Shown: in pieces, positions 45,402 to 56,999 of the stretch | Position numbering within the stretch: position 1 is the first letter of the stretch | How the letters are laid out: every line of letters starts with the position of its first letter | Origin: Cyrtodaria siliqua | Taxonomy: Eukaryota > Mollusca > Bivalvia > Adapedonta > Hiatellidae | Direction of reading: 5' to 3' | DNA: 64,000 nt | NCBI GenBank assembly: GCA_037043455.1 | Contig: JAWPHD010005075.1 | Coordinates: 62,001 to 126,000 of the forward strand | Translations under genes and position numbers: made by a program | Notes under the pieces: generated by a model | What the model was told of the DNA's origin: nothing | The model's input: only the letters and a program-made list of their open reading frames with translations | Database searches by the model: none

Positions 45402-47818
45402 TTGGCATACACGCGCACACACGCGCACTCACATTGACATATGTACGTGGCAGACAAACTAAGAAAAACAGTGCACATTATCATAGCATTGTAGTGTAGT
45501 GTAGTTACTACTGTTTCGCTGCAGATCTAGCTTTCATGGTAGAGCGCCCGCTTCACCTTCAAACTCAGCTGAGTGTACTAGTTTTTCCTCGTTCGTTTAC
45601 AGTAGTATGGTCGGTGAAATTGCCTTTGATGAATGCATAGTATTACATCTGTTAATTCAGTACAGACAAAGGAGCGGAGCTTTACCATACTCTAAAGTCC
45701 GATAAATGTATGGAAGTGAGAGTACGGACAGCACGCGCGGACAAGGTCACTAAGTATACCATACTACAAAAAATGTAATAGAGTCTGTCTCAGCTTGTTG
45801 ATTCCTAACAAAGTTTTTTTCTATGTTTAGCGTCATTAGGCTAGTAAGTTTTTGAATGTCTGGGACAAAAAAAACAACAACATTTTTGACATTCATATGA
45901 AAACCATCGGAAACGCATTTCCGCGTCGACGACAACGCAAAACAAATTATAAAAAATGACTATGGAAATGAACAACTTGACCAACTACATCAATTCCTAA
46001 TTGGAATAAACAAAATCGTATTGCATGAATATTATTATAACTTGTGTTGAATATGGTTTCAGTTGGGAAAAAAATCAAAGAATGATGAAAAATACTGTTT
46101 TTTTGTTGTCGTTTTTTTCCATCGACTCTTCGTTGTTTTTTTTCTGCCTGGTAGGTATGTTTCGAGAAATAATGTGAAAGCTAAAGATAGAAAAAAAACA
46201 GGTATGGCCTGATTTAAAACCCCCGATATGGCTAAGCCCATCTCGGTGTTGTATAAAAGTCAATTGGTAACCAACTCGCTGAGCCTGGACTATATTTATT
46301 ACATATTTGTTTATGTGCCTGTATTCAATTGGTGACCAACTCGCTGAGACTAGCTCTATATATTACATATGTGTTTATGTGCCTGTATTCAATTGGTGAC
46401 CAACTCGCTGAGACTAGACTCCATATATTACATATGTGTTTATGTGCCTGTATTCAATTGGTGACCAACTCGCTGAGACTAGACTCCATATATTACATAT
46501 TTGTTCATGTGCCTGTATTCAATTGGTGACCAACTCGCTGAGACTAGACTCCATATATTACATATGTGTTTATGTGCCTGTATTCAATTGGTGACCAACT
46601 CGCTGAGACTAGACTCTATATATTACATATGTGTTTATGTGCCTGTATTCAATTGGTGACCAACTCGCTGAGTCTAGACTCCATATATTACATATTTGTT
46701 CATGTGCCTGTATTCAATTGGTGACCAACTCGCTGAGACTAGACTCCATATATTACATATTTGTTCATGTGCCTGTATTCAATTGGTGACCAACTCGCTG
46801 AGTCTAGACTCCATATATTACATATTTGTTCATGTGCCTGTATTCAATTGGTGACCAACTCGCTGAGACTAGACTCCATATATTACATATTTGTTCATGT
46901 GCCTGTATTCAATTGGTGACCAACTCGCTGAGACTAGACTCCATATATTACATATTTGTTCATGTGCCTGTATTCAATTGGTGACCAACTCGCTGAGTCT
47001 AGACTCCATATATTACATATTTGTTCATGTGCCTGTATTCAATTGGTGACCAACTCGCTGAGACTAGACTCCATATATTACATATTTGTTCATGTGCCTG
47101 TATTCAATTGGTAACCAACTCGCTGAGACTAGACTCCATATATTACATACTTGTTCATGTGCCTGTATTCAATTGGTGACCAACTCGCTGAGACTAGACT
47201 CTATATATTACATATGTGTTTATGTGCCTGTATTCAATTGGTGACCAACTCGCTGAGACTAGACTCCATATATTACATATTTGTTCATGTGCCTGTATTC
47301 AATTGGTGACCAACTCGCTGAGACTAGACTCCATATATTACATATGTGTTTATGTGCCTGTATTCAATTGGTGACCAACTCGCTGAGACTAGCTCTATAT
47401 ATATATATCATATTTGTTCTTGTTGCTGTTTTCAGTTGTTAACCAACTCGCTGAGACTAGACTCTATATATTACATACTTGTTCATGTGCCTGTATTCAA
47501 TTGTTAACCAACTCGCTGAGACTAGACTCTATATATTACATACTTGTTCATGTGCCTGTATTCAATTGTTAACCAACTCGCTGATACTAGACTCTATATA
47601 TCACATATTTGTTCAAGTGCCTGTAGTTATTCTAGTTTTAGTTGTTAATTTTTGATTGACATATGATAAAGTAAACACATTCCAGGTTTTACACTATGCC
47701 GCGTGTATCCATTTATAGAAACTATGGTTTAACTAGAGTAAGTTCGCATTACTCTTTAACTAGACATGCGCAGATCAGTCGACCATAGTTAAACTATAGT
47801 TTGTGATCGAAGTCCCTC
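44746..47818. mobile_element. 3.07-kb TIR element carrying a 65-bp satellite
   Basis: Ends GAGTGACTTCGATCACGAAC and, inverted, GAGGGACTTCGATCACAAAC start terminal inverted repeats that extend with ACTATAG/TTTAACTATGGTC blocks. ACT is duplicated at 44743-44745 and 47819-47821. Copy 1 has the uninterrupted site TTACACTATAAAACC with a single ACT (184-186), proving insertion. Inside are (CA)n at 45366-45400 and 21 satellite units at 46261-47640, with no coding frame. Superfamily unknown; a 3-bp duplication would suit a Harbinger- or CACTA-like donor. Confidence 0.93.
46261..47640 (+). repeat. 65-bp satellite, 21 units, inside the TIR element
   Basis: Unit ATTGGTGACCAACTCGCTGA, GACTAGACTCCATATATTAC, ATATTTGTTCATGTGCCTGT, ATTCA. 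Each unit contains the palindromic TTGGTGACCAA. Variants (GTGTTTATG or TTGTTCATG) alternate along the array. A solo inverted unit with its flank stands at 48632-48690 in copy 2. Confidence 0.96.
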
Positions 47819-47994
47819 ACTATAAAACCGTTTATCAAAACTCTGTCCAGGTGTCCAGGTCATATAAGTATCTATATGTATTCATGCTTCATGTATTTGT
47901 CGAGGCGCACGCCAATATAATATGTTATAAGATGTTTCTTCATTTATATGGTCATTGCCAAGTTTCCAGATCCTTTTTCTTGACTTTATTATGT

Positions 47995-48325
47995 GTTATG
48001 TGCTTGTTGCTCACAAAGGATCACCTTTATCAGTATTTATTAACATTCACACTAGCGTTCATTTAGTGCAGTGTGGCGGCTGTAAAAAGTCTCCCCGTGT
48101 TACGAATCAGTAGTGTTATTTTTACTGGTCCTTTGGGACCAACGAGCCCAATATAGGTGGCTTTGAAGTAGAATACCGCTTAAGCCGGTGCTAGGGGGCG
48201 TGAGAGGTGTTGCTTCTTTCATTACTTCTCATGAACATACTAAATAAAACCGAGTCTGTTGTTTTATTCTCTTAATTGTGTTTGTTGCTCACAAAGGATC
48301 ACCTTTATCAGTATTTATTTACACA
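47995..48325 (+). repeat. Dispersed ~275-bp repeat, duplicate copy
   Basis: Copy-2 counterpart of 361-685, with the same repeated ends and internal AATAAAACCGAGTC. Confidence 0.6.
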
Positions 48326-48632
48326 CTTAGTTTCATTACTCGCAATTACAGCAGACTTGGAAGCATTATATTCGTAGCCCCAGCGGACAGAGTAATCGTA
48401 GCAAATGTTTATTAATCTGCTCATTCCAAGTTGTGTCAAAGAAATGATTATTATGTCATCGGCTGCCACGTTACAAGGAACAGATATTCCGCGAATATTC
48501 AAACCAAAGCTTGAATCTTCCATCTCTTTGATGAGCCCATCACTGTTTTTACATCAAAGAAACACACATACAATGTGCTTCCTTCCTCCTTAGCAATATC
48601 TACGCATTGACTGATATTAAAGATTGCGAATA
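48307..48632 (-). pseudogene. LINE RT fragment, duplicate copy
   Basis: Same deleted RT palm as 667-992: FGLNIRGISVPCNVAADDI and NICYDYSVRWGYEYNASKS. Few substitutions relative to copy 1. Confidence 0.72.
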
Positions 48633-48717
48633 AGTAATAGATAGAGTCTGGTCTCAGCGAGTTGGCTTATTTAAACACCGAGATGGGCGTATCTTATTGT
48701 TGAACTTTATTTTCATT

Positions 48718-48890
48718 GCCGCTAATACCCTGCCTCCATTTCAGCGGCGTTATCAATGTCTTCATTCAGCGAATGATGATATGGTTCCGAAGAAACCCTC
48801 AAATGTTTAAGAAATGACCTTTTGGCGTGTGCCGAGTATACGAAATATGTGTATCATCCCTTGGTCTGCCATTCTGAATCCACAATTATT
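48718..48890 (-). other. Possible frameshifted 3'-terminal exon of gene A
   Basis: Counterpart of 1828-1983: EPYHHSLNEDIDNAAEMEAGY then stop and AATAAA. The other frame (NGRPRDDTHISYTRHTPK) ends in TGA after FLNI. Both copies share the frame conflict. Confidence 0.3.
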
Positions 48891-48994
48891 ATAGGCAAAA
48901 ATACTAATACAAACACTGGTTACTATCATAATAATATGATTCGGCTGACATCTGTGTCTTTTGCTATATATAATTCAATTTTGAACTAACCATA

Positions 48995-49100
48995 AAACAA
49001 CCATTACGGATTCGAACCCATGACCTTAGGATACCACAACCTTCAACTCCGCCTCGCTAAAAAGCGGAAGACCACAGGGCCACCTAATCAATCTACACAC
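48995..49100 (-). repeat. tRNA-like SINE head, duplicate copy
   Basis: Counterpart of 2185-2290 with the same B-box. Confidence 0.5.
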
Positions 49101-49290
49101 ATTAGTTTCGGTAGACCCGTGATCTGTTGAACGTTAACCTGTGTGGTGTAATGTGTGTCTCATGTAATAATATGCAAAGTTTGCAGACGCCTACAAAGCT
49201 TAACGTAAAAGTTTACCAGAGCTAAAACGTATAACCATTAACGACAGACGACCACAGCAATAGTATAGATTTTACACAAACAATACTTAC

Positions 49291-49473
49291 CAACATGTTT
49301 AATGGCATGAGATGTGTTGTCTCTCACGTATTTCGTTTTATTTTCCACAAATGTATCATTTACTTTCCGTTCTACCTGCAGCTCATTTTCAGGTTGAAGA
49401 GATAGTTCAGGTCTCGATGTATAGTCTATTGTGGCATCAACTCCCACTGTGACTGTCACGGGACTTGTGTCGG
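49291..49473 (-). CDS. Gene A exon: first half of Ig2, diverged
   Basis: 183 bases, phase 1 in and out, acceptor TTTCAG and donor GTAAGT. Reads ADTSPVTVTVGVDATIDYTS and VERKVNDTFVENKTKYVRDN. Like gene C it has Tyr and Arg in place of the Ig core Cys and Trp of gene B. No second-half exon or membrane span was found before the next gene unit at 44.7 kb, so gene A either encodes a short secreted protein or is decaying. Confidence 0.74.
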
Positions 49474-49678
49474 CTGAAATGGATATTAGACAGTCTATTC
49501 AGGCACAACTAAGTGCTACTAACTAACTAACTATCTTTCTTTCTTTTCCTGTTAAGTTCTACATTTTCTCTATCTAATACTTTAAACCATGATGTCTTCT
49601 TCTTAGAAACCTAATATATTAATTATAGTTTGCAGCACTAGTAATGTATATATTATGTTTATCTATTGTGAGCAGGTT

Positions 49679-49707
49679 CGCACGCACGCACGCAACGCGC
49701 GAGCGCG

Positions 49708-49745
<38 letters not shown>
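49679..49745. repeat. (CG)n/(CA)n tract
   Basis: GCGCGAGCGCGCGCGCGC followed by (CA)n: alternating purine-pyrimidine with Z-DNA potential. It replaces a shorter CGCA tract in copy 1. Confidence 0.9.
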
Positions 49746-49749
<4 letters not shown>

Positions 49750-50209
49750 AGACTCAAGCTAAAAAGAGATCTTCAGATTTAAACAGACATAATATAACCA
49801 GGGGCGTAGCTGACCTGAAATGCATACATTTTCCCGACACATTAAGGGCGTCCGGGCATATGCCCCCACGGCTTTTTTTAAACTTAGATATGCAATGATG
49901 CGTTTTGGTGTACATTTGACAGAGCACTGGTGTGGTATTTGAAGAAATATTTGTTTGACAAATCTGATAATTAACCTTTGACAAATCTGAATTACCTACA
50001 CTGTAAAATAAAATAAGAAACAAATGTTGACCCCTAACCCCTCATTACCTCTGGCTTCAGATTTTATTGCAATGTTGGACTTCTTTTTCTTTTTAATTGA
50101 TGACGATGTATAGGCCTTATAGTAGCTACGCCGATGATAACCACTGAAAATCCTTAACCAACCTTGTATGAAGCTGGAAAAAGGTATACACCTACTATGG
50201 CACACTTAC

Positions 50210-50524
50210 GTTTAATTACATAAACATACGAGTAGGCATTCACAACAGTAGACTCGTTTCCAGACCCTGCCTGTATCACACACGTGTAATTACCCTGGTC
50301 CTTCGCCTGGACACTGGATTTACTGTACGTGTAGACTGACCGCTGGTCTTCAGTATATCCTTCCGGGGAGTTCGGTCCTGTAATGTTGAGCCCATTGTGC
50401 TGAATCACAAACCGGATGTCGCTATATAACTGCGAATAATCTGCTGGAGAATAACACTTCAAATTCAAGTCTGATCCTTCCTCTGTGATAGGGTCAACGG
50501 GTTCTAGGCGGGCAGAAACTTCAG
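50210..50524 (-). CDS. Gene A exon: Ig1 domain
   Basis: 315 bases, phase 1 in and out, acceptor TTTTTGTCAG and donor GTAAGT. Reads AEVSARLEPVDPITEEGSDL, NLKCYSP (first Cys) and KDQGNYTCVIQAGSGNES (second Cys), ending YSYVYVIK. Joins the signal exon 52626-52695 in phase. Extracellular Ig domain; ligand unknown. Confidence 0.86.
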
Positions 50525-51261
50525 CTGACAAAAATAATATTAAAAAAGTATTATAACAAAAGGTTCAGTTTTTTAACTTTACTAATTTATTCGCCCGTTT
50601 TTAAGTTTGTCTGGCCTAAATTCGTAATTCAATGGCAAAGCTTCGTAATTTGGGAACGTCTAAGGTGCGTTCAATAGCTTGTTAGATGAAAGCTTTATAT
50701 TATATATGAAGGCTATATATGTGATGGTATTTGGATTAGACAAGGATTTACCCGAAGTTCGAAGTTTTCATTTAGCTTTACATATTACAGGTCGTGACAA
50801 TGTGTGCATGTTCATGTTTTGTCCTCCTGTATACCAAGTTAAACTTAAGTAGGAGGACTCGACGAAGAAAAATGCATACATAGTTTTCTTATGACTCTAA
50901 AGATAAAAGGGGTATAATTCATGAACAAACAAACCGAAAAGGAGCAAGCAATGAGAAAACTGCCATTAGCAACAAGCAGTGAACAATACGAATGTCACTG
51001 CCGGTGTTCCAACATTTTCATGAGATTCACATTGGTATGTAAAAGCACAACAACCAACACCTCATAGCTGGACATCTATCTTTATGATAACGGTTACTGT
51101 CCACATCATGCTATAGTAGGCGTAACTTACAGAACGGTTTCTTTATTTACACTAAGGTTACAACCATGGCTTATTACATATGTAACAACATTAGCAATAT
51201 AGGACATACAACAACGTGCTCAGAGGGTTTTATATATAAAATATGATACTTTATCTTAAAC

Positions 51262-52060
51262 AAGAGACCCGAGAGGGCCTGTGGACTCTCTACTGGCTCA
51301 AATGGCTCAAATGACTCTTATATCAAGGATTGTCCGGCATAAAATTCCCATCAGTACTTCTTTTAAAAAATTGAGACACCTTACTCATGACAAAAATTAT
51401 TGATCGGAAACATTTTTTTTTCTATTTTAAGTAACATCGGACTTGATCTTGATCTTAGCGAAACCAAATGCAATCCCAACCTTCATTTCCATGTAATACC
51501 TCAAACCTAACAAAAGTTATTGAGCGGCAAACATGTTTCTATTTTTTGTAACATCAACATTGACCTTGACCCCAGTGGCCCCAAATGCAGTCCCAACCCT
51601 CCATTCCATATAAGCTACCTACCTAGGAAGTTTCGTTACAATACCTCACTCATAACACAAGTTATTGTGCGGAAACCATCTTTCTATTTTTAGTAACAGC
51701 GATCTTGACCTTGATTCCATAGGCCCTAAATACAATCCCAACCTTCCTTTTGATATAACCTACATACTCTGCAGGTTTCGTTACGATATCTCACTCTTAA
51801 CAAAGGTTATTGAGCGGAAACCATTTTCCTATTTTTAGTAACAGCCACCTTGACCTTAATCCCAGTGAAGCGTAATGCAATCCCAACCTTCATTTCCACA
51901 TACGCTACCCATCCAGTAAGTTTCGCCACAGTACCTCATTCCAAACAAAAGTTATTGAGCGGAAACCATTTTTTATGTTTGGGAACAGCTTCATTGGCCT
52001 TGACCCCAGTGGCCCCAAATGCAATCTCAACCTTCCTTTCCATATAAGCTACGGATAGTC
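51262..52060 (+). repeat. Tandem-repeat element, duplicate copy
   Basis: Counterpart of 4386-5300: ACAAGAGACCCGAGAGGGCC end, then GAGCGGAAACCAT/CCTTGACC units. Lies in gene A intron 1. Followed by SINE-like 3' end and (TTTC)n to 52320. Confidence 0.72.
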
Positions 52061-52215
52061 GAGCTAAAAATGAAAGAATACATAGTTTTCTTTCTTCAAA
52101 TTTTGCGCACAATAATGTATGACCTATTTGTGTCGTCGTGCCGTAAAACACCATTCATTCATTTTCTTTCTTTCTTTTTTTTTACTTTCTTTGTGCCTTT
52201 GTTTGTTTGTTTGTT

Positions 52216-52251
<36 letters not shown>

Positions 52252-52266
52252 TCGTTCTTTCTTTCT

Positions 52267-52298
<32 letters not shown>

Positions 52299-52625
52299 TT
52301 TTCCTTCTTTCTTTCCTTCTTAAAAAATAGTTAACAATTTGGTATATTTACTGTGTTGATACAATGCTATATTGAACTTACACTGATATGTGTAGCTAAT
52401 AACAAAAGAGTTAGCATACTGAGATATCGAGGATACACATAGTCAAGTAAACAAGACAATTCAGTGAATAAATATTCCCTACCTGTGGGGGCAATTCATA
52501 TATAACAAATTCGCAATAATTCGCCAGGAAAACATGTTCATTTTGAATTGCGTAAGAAAAATAACGACGAACGAAAACGTAGAATGATTTAAGTCTGAAA
52601 TTGACGTTTTAAGTAGTATACCAAC

Positions 52626-52695
52626 CTGTATTAACTTGACCATAGCCAAGTACAAGACTGATACATATCCCAAATATTATTGTCCAATTCTCCAT
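52626..52695 (-). CDS. Gene A exon 1: signal peptide
   Basis: The minus-strand ATG at 52695 gives MENWTIIFGICISLVLGYGQ VNT and stops in phase 1 at donor ACAG/GTTGGT. A hydrophobic core (IIFGICISLVLG) followed by small polar residues is a signal peptide. In phase with Ig1 at 50524. This copy shows what gene C has lost. Confidence 0.8.
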
Positions 52696-52907
52696 TTTTC
52701 AATAGGTATAGATTAAGGTTAAACATGTTGTGTACTGTGTTAATAAAACTAAAATAAATGGTAACTTTTATATTGTTAAACAGCAAAAAATCCAAGCAAA
52801 AAACCCAGCAACCCAGCAAAAAGAAAAAACCAGCAACGCTGCAAAACCCCAGCGACAAACCGGAGGAATTTTCGCAGCGTCACGACATAATCCATAGGAA
52901 TCCCGGA

Positions 52908-52917
52908 TGTATATTTT
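52908..52917 (-). promoter_or_regulatory. TATA-like block, gene A
   Basis: AAATATACA then CCGGGATTCC on the minus strand, about 215 bases before the ATG. Confidence 0.4.
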
Positions 52918-53600
52918 TGACTATGTGTATTTCCTCTTTCTTCAAAATTAGCATTGCCCTAAATATAGTATTATCATGCACGATCTACTGTGTATATGGT
53001 TTACAATATAGAACCAACAAAGGAATCAATAGATCAACACATCAATGGCGATCGTATTTAGACGCAGGGTCGACAATAAGCATAAGTGATGCATAGCATG
53101 CGTTACAGAGTTATTGCCTTAATTATGTCGAAATGTTTGTTTCCATGATAATATTATCTGGATTTTCATCAGATTTGATTTGAACGTTATTTTTTATACT
53201 GAGATTACGGAACAGTTCAACAATGAGCAATATCGGTCGTGCATTAGTTATTATCCTTGATTGTGACAAACTAAGAACTTTCAGAATATTTACTCCATAG
53301 CTTGTAAACGACTTCTGACTTTAAAATCTCAGACATGTTCAACAAGGTGAAAAAAGGAGGAAAAAAACGAATTAGAGCTGGTTTTCGCGATACATTTAGT
53401 TCAAAGCCACTTATGTTCACAAACATTAATTTGAAGGTTTGGTTCAATAAATTTCGACCTCTTTGTAGATGTTGAACAATCGAAAGTTCTCACCATTTTA
53501 TTTTCGAATGCTCACTCTACGCCAATTCACGTGCTATCCTTCTGCCATGTTTCCTTAAATAATGTACCATTGACTTTCATACGATGTGAATTCAAATATA

Positions 53601-54056
53601 CTGAAAGGAAAAAGAAACGCGACACGGGAATTTCCGTTATATATTGTATATATCCATATATATTCCAAGGAAATCCCATGATATTTTGTAAAAAAAAAAA
53701 GAGTTGCAGTTAGTTAGAGAAAGGACACAACTGTGATGTTGGAGACGTTTTAATCATAGTACACGTTGTAACAAGAAATTCACAAATGTTGAAGTTCCTC
53801 TTTGAAAAAGTGAGCCAGTTTAGTTCTGTATTTAACGTAAAGAGTTTGCAAAATTTTGCATCCTAAGTTTGCTCACATGCTTGAGCCAAACGCGTACTCT
53901 GTCAATAATGAAACTTTGCAGGAATACTATTTGCTGCGTTACGTGTTGTTTTAGTATTTTTTCCGGAAGGAAAGATCTTACGTAGCCATGTACCATTCGA
54001 TTAACAGCAGCATATTGTACATACAATTCCCGTGTCGCGTTTCATTTTCCTTTCAG
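53601..54056. mobile_element. Mariner-like MITE, 456 bp
   Basis: Ends CTGAAAGGAAAAAGAAACGC and, inverted, CTGAAAGGAAAATGAAACGC, continuing GACACGGGAATT at both sides, flanked by TA. About 35-bp inverted repeats and a TA target fit Tc1/mariner. No transposase frame. Confidence 0.85.
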
Positions 54057-54365
54057 TATATATTATATTCGTGTTGTCTAGTAAACGGTTTTAGGTCAAA
54101 TAGAGAGCTGTATAGACAAGTCGGACTTGTGACATTAGTGTGCTCCTAAATCCAAACGCCTATGTCTTCCGTTGTTTTTTTTAGAAGTTTCTTCACTTCT
54201 GTTCTCTCCTTTTCTTTATTCATACCCATACGCTTTTCGTTTTTCTTCGTTTCTCCTTCTCTAATGCAAATCGAATACTTTGCGTTCTTTCTTAAACTGG
54301 TACCATTATCTTTCTTTCCTTTTTCACTTCATGCATTAGTTGTATCGATTGATATATGCATATTT

Positions 54366-55040
54366 AAAGAAGCTAACCCGTCAAATATCGACAAATTTAC
54401 ACTACAAAACCTTTCATCAAAACTCTATCCCATTGTTCAGGTCATATAATAATGCATATGTGCCGACAAAATTATAGTTTTACGGGTTCTTTAAAGGGAC
54501 ACATGGCAATCTTGAGTTTTATTCAAACATTAAAATTTGCTCCTCGATTTACTTATCTTGCGTCATTTTTACTTTAAAACTGCTTGCATATAATTAAATA
54601 AAAAATTGAGATTTCACTTTTCTTCACTATTTTACCAATTTTTTAAATATATTACTGGTTCATATTATCAAATGTCAATAGTATGTAAAAACAATTTGCT
54701 TTGAACTATTCTAACAATTAATATTGATGATTAAACAAATGCAAGTTAAGAGAAAAACTAACGGGACGCCGCGAGGTTTTAAAATATCAAGATTGCCATG
54801 TGTCCCTTTAAAGAACATGTAATTTAATATGAGTAAAATGAATTATGAGTTGGTAACTTAATTCGACGCTTCAGTTTTGGGGCTTGGCCTGGCTGGTTAA
54901 ACGTTAAAGCCGTTTATATTGTGTCTATATAATTTGGATTCTCAAAATATGTAAGTTATAATGTATATATACCTCGTCGTAAGTAGGTATACAAACAATG
55001 TACATTGTGGTGTAAAATGTGGCTGTTGTTGCCGGGATAG
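54366..55040 (+). repeat. Dispersed repeat carrying a MITE
   Basis: Counterpart of 10640-11000, interrupted by the MITE at 54495-54806. Confidence 0.75.
54495..54806. mobile_element. TTAA MITE, family 1, complete
   Basis: 312 bases with near-perfect inverted ends AGGGACACATGGCAATCTTG and CAAGATTGCCATGTGTCCCT, flanked by TTAA at 54491-54494 and 54807-54810. The related repeat at 10640-11000 has an empty site. piggyBac-like, non-coding. Confidence 0.93.
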
Positions 55041-55772
55041 ATACGTTAAATTAAACTTAACCGCTATCTTATCCTAATCATATTCAACTAGTGGGTAGAA
55101 CTCTATAATATTTCATCTTTCCTTCTGATCCTTTTGTTTTTTGTATACAATAATTTTGTATTGTTGTAGCTATTAAAAATAAAATAAGAAACCAATAAGA
55201 TTCGGAGGAGTTTGACAAAGAGCAAAACCAACGCGGGCATTCTGCAGTCTTTGTTTTCGGTTGAGTTAATAAAGGGAGTATCAACATGTTTACGCGACAA
55301 CCTTAGTGGTTTGTGAACATTTAAATTTCACCAAATTTGAACTGAAGGAATATTTTAGTACGAACTTGGACGAGTTCTACACTAAGCAAAATTGACGCGC
55401 GCATCATGCAGTCTGTTTTTGGTTGAGTTAAAAAAGGGAGTTTCAACTTTAGTGATTTGTGAACCATTTCATTTCACCAAATTTGAATTGAAGGAATATG
55501 TCTGTAAGGGGTCCGACAACTTGCAAGCTCGACGCATGTATTGCAGGGTTAGTGTACTTGATCAAGTTACTTTCCTGTCCCGTCTGTACTTTATAATCCG
55601 CTTCAAATGATGTGAAACTTGTATATATATCAATAGATGGCATCATTCACACTGAAATTAGAGCGTAAGTTCAAGGTAACATTTCAAGTCATACAGTTGT
55701 TGTGTCCGATCCATTACTACTAAACCATCTGAGATAATGGGATGAACTTCATGTGCGTATGTTTCATAATTA

Positions 55773-56041
55773 GACGGTATGTTGCTTTTGTTTGTTTGTG
55801 TGTTTGTATGTATGGTGTTTTACGTCATTTCAACACATGCAAGGTTATATATGACTGTCGATGTTTTGTGGTGGAGGCAGACCATCTACTTTTCCTGAAC
55901 CAGTACTGTACACCTCCCGTCATCTGTAAGAATCGACACTTCCTCACTTACAAGTTGAGCTCCCAGTGGGATTCGAACCGCAGCGGTGAGAGGCGAAAGT
56001 TTACAACGCAACATCGTTAACCATTCGGCCACGGAATCGCT
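55773..56041 (-). mobile_element. tRNA-derived SINE, complete head
   Basis: The minus strand begins near 56041 with a tRNA-like head: A-box TGGCCGAATGG and B-box GGTTCGAATCC. The body follows (GTGAGGAAGTGTCGATTC, GGGAGGTGTACAGTACTGG, TGGTCTGCCTCCACCAC) and a tail ACGTAAAACACCATACATAC then short CAAA repeats. Truncated relatives at 43926-44098 and 62283-62480. Confidence 0.88.
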
Positions 56042-56420
56042 TTTAAGGTCTATTGCTCACAAAGTCCATAGTCTAACGATCAAGGTTTGGCCAATGTCAA
56101 AGTTCCGATTTAAACTTAGTAATCGTTTTAAATAAGTGAATGAAACTTCCGTATTTATATATGTCATCATAGAGTGTTTGCCACACACCGAAGTTGGATT
56201 ACTTCTTTTAAGGTAAAGTGTAGGTGTCAAGTTATGGTTTTATATCTGGTCCATAACTTTGCTTGTTTCATATTGTTCATTAATGGATTAATTATGCTAA
56301 AGAAGACGGAATCACTGTAACATGAACTAGAACATGCAAGTACATTATAACATATCCGACATCATTTAGCACTTAGTTTTACGATCTGTAGCGGTGTAAG
56401 AGAAAAATAGACTATATTAA

Positions 56421-56655
56421 CCCTTCTCTCGCTACATATATATAATGGACTCTTCTTTCTTTGAATTAAGACCATTCCATTCATGTGATAAAGGGGTGTT
56501 TTGGGGGGAAATGACTTATCAGCAGCCGGACATTGTAAACCCTGATCAGCCTGCGAGTTACTCGCTTACCCTGCGAATTACTCGCCTACTCTCAGGCTGA
56601 TCTGGGTTCACAATGGACGCAAAGGCTATTATAGTCGTGCTTAGTGGGTTAAGGG
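56421..56655. mobile_element. TTAA MITE, family 2
   Basis: TTAA at both flanks; CCCTTCTCTCGCTA and TTAGTGGGTTAAGGG ends. Inverted relative of 16013-16213, with an internal duplication around GCGAGTTACTCGC. Confidence 0.85.
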
Positions 56656-56799
56656 TTAAAGTGAAACTTCCACGTCGTACGGGTTTTATGAGAATGTCAC
56701 TGACCATTACAAGGCGGTACACCTAGTATTGTCAAGTGACACCTTTAAATTTGAACATATTTCTTTTATATCGATTGCGAAACAAGTACTTGCAGCTTA

Positions 56800-56963
56800 T
56801 ATTTACTCAATCTCGATGGCTCCCTGGGTAGAACCAGTACTAAGCAATGTGGATTAATGGTCTTGCTCAAGGATAAATAACATGGCCACGGCGAGGATCA
56901 AACCAACGACCACTCAATCCGGAGTCCGACGCTTTACCACTGGACCACGCACTCCGTTCCACC
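56800..56963 (-). mobile_element. tRNA-derived SINE, second type
   Basis: Minus-strand head with A-box-like TGGTCCAGTGG and B-box-like GGTTTGATCC, followed by a body with CTTGAGCAAGACCATTAATC and TACTGGTTCTACCCAGG. Different from the 55773 family. Confidence 0.7.
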
Positions 56964-56999
56964 TTTTATGTTTGTGGTGTCGTATGATTTGCCTCTCTT

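Larger units (their letters stand above)
44555..53307. repeat. Segmental duplication, copy 2 (gene A block)
   Basis: Partner of 1-6538, longer because of the 3.07-kb TIR element at 44746-47818. A third partial copy of the 5' part of the unit (promoter and signal exon) lies at about 44100-44745 and overlaps its left end, so gene units follow head to tail. Confidence 0.93.
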
